Assembly (NCBI GenBank): GCA_020744225.1
Contig: JAGMWG010000004.1
Location: forward strand, 496,001-560,000
Reading direction: 5' to 3'
DNA: 64,000 nt
From: Paraphoma chrysanthemicola
Lineage: Eukaryota > Ascomycota > Dothideomycetes > Pleosporales > Phaeosphaeriaceae
The notes under the pieces were generated by a model. It was not told the DNA's origin and did no database searches. It worked only from the letters and a program-made list of their open reading frames with translations. This document shows positions 57,246 through 64,000 of the stretch, piece by piece (positions within the stretch are counted from its first letter, which is position 1; every line of letters begins with the position of its first letter). The position numbers and the translations under genes were made by a program.

Positions 57246-58851
57246 ATGAATTTTGCTCTATGCGACCCCTTTATACTCGCTCAAGACTGCCCTGACGTGA
57301 TTACGGGACGGCTCCGCAGCGGGTATGTGCATAGGGACCATTTGCGAATTGCAGAATGTTCGCTAACCTCGGACCTACATCATCAGACACGCGACGTCGA
57401 TCCGCTTCAGCCACCGCGGCGACCTGCTTGCCTCTGGCCGTGTATGCCTTCCAGCATCCTCCCTCTGCAATTGCGACTGACGCGCGACAGCACGATGGCA
57501 TCGTCGTCATCTTCGACATTGAAACCAACGGGGTGGCGCGCAAGCTGCGCGGCCACACGCGCCAGGTGCAGTCGCTCAGCTGGTCCATGAACGACCGCTA
57601 TCTGCTCAGCGCCGGCCAGGACTGGAAAGTGGTGCTCTGGGACCTCAAGGACGGCTCCAGAGTGCGCACCGTCCGCTTCGAGGCTGCCATCTTCATTGCG
57701 GAGCTGCACCCCAAGAACCAGTCAGTGTCTTCATCTGGAATGCTTGCAACATCTAACGTGTGTCCAGCATGGTCTTTGTGGCCGCGCTCTTCGAAGACCA
57801 GCCAGTCATCGTCGACATCTCCGCCGACGTCCCAGTGAAGCACTCTCTCTCGTCCGCGCCACGGAGGTCTCAGCTCGAGCGCGACCATGCCACTGAGAAG
57901 CAGACGGCACAGGACGCCAAGCAGACCACCACCATGACACTCTTCACCCCCTCGGGCGAGCACATCATCGCAGGCACAAACAAGGGCTGGCTGAACATAA
58001 TAGAGACCAAGACACGCGAAGTACGCTACTCGTTCAGGGTCACCAACAACATTATCGTATACATCCGCTTGACACCGTCTGGGCGCGACGTCGTCATCAA
58101 TTCCAGCGACAGAATCGTGCGCACATTGCACTTGCCAGACCTCACAGACCCCAAGTTCGACTTTGACACCCTGCAGCTCGACGTAGAGCACAAGTTCCAG
58201 GATCTAGTGCAGAGACTCTCATGGAACCACGTCTCGTTCAGTCCTACTGGCGAGTATGTGACTGCCTCTACCTGGATGAACCATCATATCTACGTCTGGG
58301 AGCGTGGGCAAGGCAGTTTGGTCAAGATTCTCGAAGGTACCAAGGAAGAACTCTCCGTGGTAGAGTGGCATCCGTTTCGACCTTTTGTCGCAGCCGTCGG
58401 CGTTGACTCTGGCCGCGTCTGGCTGTGGTCAATATTGCAACCCCAACGTTGGTCAGCCCTCGCGCCCGACTTTGTTGAAGTGGAAGAGAACGTCGAGTAC
58501 ATTGAGCGTGAGGATGAATTCGACATCCAGCCGCTTGAGGAAATACACAAGCGGCGTCTAAACCAAGAAGACGAAGAGGTGGATGTGCTCACCGTTGAGC
58601 CCATCAAGACCTCCACACTCGAATTCGGACCGGCCGGCGAACCAGAGTTTCGGATGCCGGTGCTGCTGGATATCGAGGCTAGTGATAGCGAGGATGAGGT
58701 AGTTGCTGTCGGCGCTGGTCAGTTCAGACGCCGAAGCCCCGGCGCGGGAAGAGAATGGATGAATGATGGAGATGAAGTAGCAATCAGTGGCGATGAGACA
58801 CGAAGGGTAAATGGCACGACAGGCCAGAACGGGACCAAACGGCGGCGATAA
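57246..58851 (+). CDS. SWD1: COMPASS complex WD40 subunit Swd1 (RbBP5 orthologue)
   Basis: 481 residues from exons 57246-57322, 57387-57441, 57491-57720 and 57768-58851. It is a scaffold of the Set1/COMPASS histone H3-K4 methyltransferase. MNFALCDPFILAQDCPDVI is the usual Swd1 opening. Blade sequences follow: SGHATSIRFSHRGDLLASGR, HDGIVVIFDIETNGVARKL, GHTRQVQSLSWS, DWKVVLWDLKDGSRVRTV, FVAALFEDQPVIVDI and TASTWMNHHIYVWERGQG. The first three introns (64, 49 and 47 bp) restore blade continuity. The acidic hinge YIEREDEFDIQP resembles the RbBP5 segment that activates the SET enzyme, and a charged basic tail follows. It is divergent from RPB1; COMPASS is recruited to transcribing Pol II in other fungi, so the neighbourhood is functionally suggestive. 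Confidence 0.93.
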
Positions 58852-59909
58852 ACCAGCTTCGAAACCCAAATGAGAAAGATAAGTCCAATCCCGATCCCGT
58901 CTTACTGCCTGGCACAATTGTGCTCCACATCTACCATGACCGAGAGCACGTGCAGTAGCGCCCTTAGAAAGAAGGCCATAGCAGTGAACACAGCAACAAA
59001 AGACATACCAGCATATACTCTCGGGCCATACATATTCAGTTAAAGCAAAGACCCAGTCCAAAGTCAATCACAATCAGGTCTAGGCATAACATGTGATGAA
59101 GTCGAGCTGCTAGCGCCTCACTTTAGTGCTAGCACAGGCGACGCAATATCTGATTAGACTCTTTGTCGTCCGTGGCATGTCGTACGCCTGCTGGTATGTT
59201 TCAAAATGCATTGATGAAGTCGGCGCGGCTGCCCACTGCTTCTGCCGTGGTCCCCCATCTCGCTATTTCCCATCAGTAGCGCTCTGGACCATTTCGCCAC
59301 CAAGTGAGACTGATTGTATGGTTTGAGACTGTTCTTTGTGCCACCGCGAGGTTTTCTTTGTTGCCACTGCGCCTTGAGAGACCTCGTACCGCACCTTTCC
59401 GTCTCCGCTGGGTCAACATGAACACCGGAACCGTTGCTATACTTAAGTGTAACGCGATTGTATTCGGACCTTGCCAATGTAGTGAGGACAGCCTCGATGA
59501 GGTAGCCTGGAGACCCTCAGTAGGTTCTAGAGATATTGCTGAACATTGAAACATTTGTTTAGGCTTACCGGAGTTATCAAGGTGTAGAAGGCTCCAGGGA
59601 TTAGTGGCTTGGTGGCTGTGCAGAGCACGTTCCAGTTCCAAAGGCCTTTTATGATACTGTTGTTTAGCTTTCATCTCAATAGCTTTGTGATAAAAATGGG
59701 ACAAGCTGATACCTCTGTGGCATCAAGCCACGGAGTCATTGACTAAACAAAACCAACTATAGCCTTGATAGTGAAATCCGGAAGAGCAAGGGTATATGAA
59801 GCAAACAAACTAAACACTCGTCGTGACGCAGACATGACCGTCCCGCTGCTCCGCTGCACTCGGGATTTCAATATAATACAAGTCCCCTCTACTTCAGGCT
59901 CTCGCTGCC
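58852..59909. other. Convergent intergenic region
   Basis: About 1.06 kb between the stop codons of SWD1 and the Crh-like gene. Only short frames; no element recognised. Confidence 0.45.
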
Positions 59910-61141
59910 TTAGACTCTGCCATAATTTCCACCTCCAAAACCGAATTTGCCGCCCTGCATCTGCCTCTTGTACTCCTGCAGCTCGGCCGCCTCCTTCTGC
60001 TCGTCTGCTAACAGAGCAGCATGTTCTTTGCGGCCGGCGCGGCGCTGCTTGATGCAGCAGAAGGCCATGAGGCAGACCAGGATGGCGAAAACCCCAAGGG
60101 ATCCAGCAATGATGCCAATCTTGGCGCCTTGCGGGAGAGCGGCCCAGCGATTGCGCACACCCGAAGGCTTTTGAATTTCTTCGAGAACCTTAGACTTGCC
60201 ACCCCTAGCAAAGAGTCAGTCAGACTATAGGGGCGGATGGAGATATAGGCTTACTTGATCACTTCAACCTTCTCCCATGAACCAGAGGCATCCATGTTCT
60301 TCCACGAATACTCCTTTGCTTCCGTGTAATCCTGCGCCATGACCTCGCGGACCATCATGGTGAAGGGGCCAGCCCCAAAGTCGGTCTTGCCGCCAGCCCA
60401 CTCTACGACACCGGGATCGTTGTTCGTCGCATCGCCGCCGGCCCACGCACCAAGTCGAACGTTCATGGGTGTTTGCGGGTAATTCTTGCCGTTGAGCGCT
60501 TGCGCAGGTACAAGTTCGCGCAGCATCTTGCCGTCGAGCCACCACTGGATGCGGTCTTTGGTCCAGTCAATAGTGTAGTTATGGAAGTCGTCCTGTGGCG
60601 CTGAATCCATCTTGTAGTTGAGCCCTCGGTCGAACGCAGTTGTATTACCCTAATACGATGTCAGCAAACATCCTCCGGCCAGTTTGAAGGCGCAAAATTT
60701 CACCTTTCCGAAGTAGTTAGTTAAAGCGTGGGTGGTGTTGCTGCCCAAGAACTCCCAGTCGATCTCGTCCAGCGCTTCAGACTGCAGGATAGCACTGCTG
60801 ATGATGCCCCGGCCCTTTGCGGCTTTCATGACGACCTCGAGACGGCCGAACAGCATGTAGAACTTGGACTGCACCATAGGTGCGTCGCCAGAGCGCTCAA
60901 TCTGGAATGTCGCGCCGCCCTTCTCGTCCCAGTCGATCTTGCCGTTGTTCTGTTTGCGCCATACTTTGTCGTTGGACGGGATGCCGGTCTTGTTGAAAAG
61001 AAAGGTGGCATTGCTGCCCAGGGCTGGCATAGACGGGCAACCCGTGGTGTTGAGTGGGAAACAGTCCGTGTGCGTCTGGGCCAGAGACGTAGGGATGAGG
61101 GCTGCGAGCGCCACAATGGCGGGAAGAGTGAGTGATTTCAT
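59910..61141 (-). CDS. Crh-like GH16 cell-wall chitin-glucan transglycosylase
   Basis: 375 residues from exons 61141-60704, 60649-60255 and 60204-59910. Signal peptide MKSLTLPAIVALAALIPTSLA. The GH16 catalytic motif DEIDWEFLG places the nucleophile and acid/base at Glu126 and Glu130 with the assisting Asp128. Surrounding segments (GRLEVVMKAAKGRGIISSAIL before, NYTIDWTKDRIQWWLDGK after) fit the fungal Crh group that cross-links chitin to beta-glucan. No chitin-binding module is seen. Instead of a typical GPI signal, a clear membrane helix (307-328, GIIAGSLGVFAILVCLMAFCC) is followed by about 47 hydrophilic cytosolic residues rich in Gln, Glu and Lys and ending in a Gly-rich tail. This suggests a type I membrane anchor. 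The last acceptor was chosen to give KGGKSKV. Confidence 0.9.
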
Positions 61142-62116
61142 GTTGCCGTGTCCTGGAATGAGGCTTGAAATGACTTCGTCGGTAGTGTGTATGTATTGTT
61201 GAAAGAGTGTGGGTCGCACGTATACCAGACGCGCTGAGGTGGTAAGGAATGGCTGGGATACACAAGTGAAGGAGCGTGGCTCTCGCAAACGAGGAAAGGG
61301 AAAGAGGGGGAAATGCCACCCAAGGGAGCGTCAGGGCCGTGTTTTGAGTAACTGAAGGTGAAGTGCAAGAGGTGGTGACCCTGCAGATTAAGGAGTCGCT
61401 CTAGTGCAGGAATGCGAGATCTTGATCGCCATTGGCTGCTGCGCGATGGACTACAAACAGGCGGTGCCGATCACCCACGAATAGGACAAGATAAGCATCC
61501 TGCGCGAAGACTCTGCCGTCGCGGGTACATCTTGTAATCCGTTCGCGATGCAATATCTGGCGGCCTCGCTTTTGGCCATGCAAGCGCGTGTAAGACGTTC
61601 CCTGTTGACTGTGCCGCCATGTGCTTTGCATGCAGGAACGCGGGAGGCTTATGCTAGCCGAATGCCAAGACACCACCATGAACCTGAAACTTCGCCACTG
61701 CCGCGCTACGGGCCTCGGACTATCACCCTTGGGCACTGCACCTAAACATGTCCAGTGGGACACTCGTGAAGGCCCTCGCGTGCGTGAAGAGCTTCGCTGC
61801 TAAGCCTGCAATGCACCGAAGACCTTTTAGCTACTACATGCGCAAGGTAAGTGGAGCTCTGCTAGCACTTCGATGTATTCGCGCTGCACCCTCGCGCTGC
61901 ACCCATGTTGATAACTAGGAATGTAGCAGATGAGATGTTCCATCGGTGTTGTCAAAGTGCAGTAACCCTACATTGTCGAGCCTCGATGCTTAAAAACCAC
62001 TTTGTTCAATTCAGGTGCGCATCATTCATTGCCATATCGAATAGCAGCCGTGGCGCATGACTGTCAGCGGAAGGACCTCGGGCCCATTGGACTAAACCCG
62101 AAGTACAATCAGTCCA
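61142..62116. other. Upstream region of the Crh-like gene
   Basis: About 1 kb containing the Crh promoter. No convincing gene; frames are short. Confidence 0.4.
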
Positions 62117-62564
62117 TCACATAATCTTCCCGTTATTTGACCGCGGTCTCGCCTGAATGGCAATTGGCAGGTACGACGAGCTCGAAGTGCTACTGTCGGC
62201 CCCCCGCTCGCTGCGGTTTCTCGAATCTTCAGCCGAGTCATAAACATCTTGGACCTGTGTCAAGATCCGACTGTAGGTCTCTACCTCAATCGAGCGACCG
62301 CCCTCCGGGAGGTGATATACTTTCTCTCCAGCTCCCAATCTAGGTATGGAGCGCTATCAGAACTCTCGCCAGCCTTTCCCACCGAAACTTGAAGTATCTG
62401 TCCGCGCTAGAGTCGTTCAGTTCTAATATCTTCCATGTGCCCCATATCGAGGCGTATATTAATTGCTCGCTTAAGCCGTCTACTGCCTTAACATACAAAC
62501 CAGCAAGCTCGTCACTACCTCCTAGCACGGCTCCTGAATTTGCCGTAGTGTACGCAAGAACATT
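62117..62564 (-). CDS. Candidate 3' part of a hypothetical gene
   Basis: A 43-bp intron with GTGGGA...CTAG ends (62340-62382) would join two open stretches, 62564-62383 and 62339-62117, into 134 codons in one frame. The peptide has a plausible folded part (GGSDELAGLYVKAVDGLSEQ, LIYASIWGTWKILELN) and a Ser-rich disordered end. There is no start codon in the first stretch and a stop lies just upstream, so any 5' exon is missing or further away. Family unknown. It could be a relic. Confidence 0.3.
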
Positions 62565-62961
62565 TCAGCAATCGTCCCGTAATGTGTACCAAACTATAAG
62601 AGTTGTATGCAGTGTACAAAGTTTTCTGTGTTCCAGGGTTGTTGATCTATCAATGTGGCTGTGTTCAGAAAGCCAGAACTTCAACGCGCGAGCTTCGTGG
62701 TGTTTAATGTGATGGAAGTATAGCAGAACAAAGTGTTAGTCCTCGATCCTGAGCATTACCATCACTGTAATAGAGAAGCCGCCGCAACTACCCCTGCGTT
62801 GACGATCGAGATCCTGTACCGTAAGGGACTTGTTGGCTATTTCTCTTCGCATCCCATCGATGGCCCGAAGCCGCAGATGCGGTCACTGCTCTGCGTTTGT
62901 TTCCGGAACAGTAGGTTTTTCCAATCCGAAGCCATGCTTCCAAAGGCGGGCCGAGTTGCAA

Positions 62962-63540
62962 CTAAGATGGCATCGCTAATTGACCAGGTCGATTGCCGTT
63001 TGCTATCCGTCTTAGAAGCGTTCTTAGAATCTCGATGGCTTCCGCCGTCGCTGCTTCCAACGCTGCCTCTAGTTCTTCTGCTGGTGGCGCAACCCACATC
63101 AAGTACTCCTCTTCTGTACCATTCCATCTCTTCAAATCATACCATCTTTCGCCATGCTGTCAGAACAGATTGTTCTGCCTCCTTGACTGGTCCAGCAACG
63201 CGGTCTGCGTCCTCAAACCCGACCTCCTTGTACAAATGTTCTAGCTTATCATGAACCAAATTCAGATGTCTCAGCATGCTTCCAATTTTCACTGCCGCTG
63301 CGGCTCCATGACCGAATTGCTTCGAAGTATCCAAAGCCATAGGACCGATGATTTGCAAGTGTGCTTGCCCGTACTGGTCTTCGTCGAAGGTTTCTTCGGG
63401 AGTAGGGGCAGCCCATAGCTGCCGCGGTCTTCGACGATGTTCCCATGGCGGGGATAGGACGGCAGCTGTGCCCAGTGATGTTTCATCGAAGGTAGTCACT
63501 TGGGAAGGTCGTTTGCTTGTTAGAATCTGTGCTTGGCCAA
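62962..63540 (-). pseudogene. Candidate frame-disrupted hypothetical gene
   Basis: A minus-strand frame of about 134 codons (63540-63137) with protein-like content (FGHGAAAAVKIGSMLRHLNL, VHDKLEHLYKEVGFEDADRV) stops at KMV. The next frame continues as WYDLKRWNGTEEEYLMWVAP and ELEAALEAATAEAIEILRTLL to a stop at 62962-62964. No intron of acceptable size bridges the shift, so a one-base indel is the simplest reading. An acceptor-like GCTGCAG just upstream of 63540 suggests a further 5' exon, possibly from an ATG at 63851. Family unknown. Confidence 0.3.
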
Positions 63541-64000
63541 GCTGCAGCTAAGAAATTTAGAGAGGCTTCACATTGGGACCGGATTCCCAAATATGTGGTT
63601 ATGCAGCGATGACGCTCGTGTGTGATGTAACAAGAACGGCGATGGTAGAAACTGGTGATCTCCCGGCGAAGACACGCTACGTTGCCGCACCTCGCACTGG
63701 GGTATCTTTCCGTTGGTGCTAGCATGGAACAGGAACCATCTTTGGTCAATGACGCATGTAGCACTGAATGTTGACTTGATGAAGATGCGTAAAGTACATA
63801 CATTCTAATCAACATAATCTGCCAATAGTCCGCATGGTCACTCTTTGCCACTCTCGTTGCACTGCTCTATTCAGTGAATAACAATTGATACAAACACTGA
63901 TTGCATACTTTCTTCGCGTCTAATAAATAAGATATTGCGCAGTTACTGCTACTACTCAAGGTAATCATGGGCGAGCAATCAAAAGATGATATAGAAATAC
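63541..64000. other. Right-edge region
   Basis: AT-richer terminal 460 bp. A minus-strand ATG frame at 63851 (MAKSDHADYWQIMLIRM) followed by GTATGT could be a first exon of the candidate at 62962-63540, but this is weak. Nothing else seen. Confidence 0.3.

Noticed and set aside
57598..58191. 197-codon minus-strand frame
   Set aside because: Antisense shadow of the SWD1 WD40 region.
1..64000. tRNA, rRNA or CRISPR array
   Set aside because: I looked for T-loop GGTTCGAATCC-like cores, rRNA words and regularly spaced direct repeats; none was convincing, and CRISPR is not expected in a fungal nuclear sequence.

Overview
This window reads as nuclear DNA of a filamentous ascomycete (Pezizomycotina). 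The genes carry short GT-AG introns (about 43-131 bp) with CTAAC/CTAAT-like branch sites, and they include HET-domain, Zn2Cys6, AA9 and group VI histidine kinase families. A dothideomycete is my best guess from gene content; this is inference, not proof. I rebuilt 18 full-length protein-coding genes plus one gene cut by the left edge, and add one pseudogene and several weak candidates. Intron ends were chosen by reading frame, splice consensus and family continuity; there is no transcript evidence.

Layout. 0-2 kb: 3' part of nucleoporin NUP85. 2.3-7.05 kb (-): a 1528-residue fusion of a homeodomain-like segment, a Cys/His zinc-finger region, a protein kinase and a HET domain. 7-17 kb: gene-poor, with one secreted AA9 polysaccharide monooxygenase and one Zn2Cys6 regulator. 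17-23 kb: a cyclophilin-RRM-RS protein converges on RPB2, the second largest RNA polymerase II subunit. 23.7-36.6 kb: a HeLo-like N-terminal protein, an ArsB/CitMHS-type anion transporter, two uncharacterised multi-pass membrane proteins, and a divergent acetylxylan esterase (CE1) / AA9 pair. 34-39 kb: decayed material, including a clear XPG/GEN1-type nuclease pseudogene. 39.8-43.3 kb: an SLN1-type osmosensor histidine kinase with a GC-rich, repeat-bearing upstream region. 44.7-49.1 kb: a conserved hypothetical, a stand-alone HET-domain gene and a VOC/glyoxalase-fold gene. 50.2-55.6 kb: RPB1 with a degenerate heptad CTD. 57.2-58.9 kb: SWD1, a COMPASS WD40 subunit. 59.9-61.1 kb: a Crh-like GH16 cell-wall transglycosylase. 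The last 3 kb hold only weak candidates.

How the genes relate. Four genes belong to the Pol II transcription, chromatin and RNA-processing machinery (RPB1, RPB2, SWD1, the cyclophilin-RRM protein). RPB1 and RPB2 lie on the same strand, with start codons about 33 kb apart. Three genes carry plant-biomass functions: two AA9 enzymes and one CE1 esterase, two of which share a promoter region. Three genes carry modules of fungal non-self recognition and cell death (HET twice, HeLo-like once). SLN1 and the Crh enzyme relate to osmotic stress and cell wall.

The strongest candidate for something new is the homeodomain-like/zinc-finger/kinase/HET fusion: the kinase keeps its catalytic residues, and the HET module follows directly on the same polypeptide.
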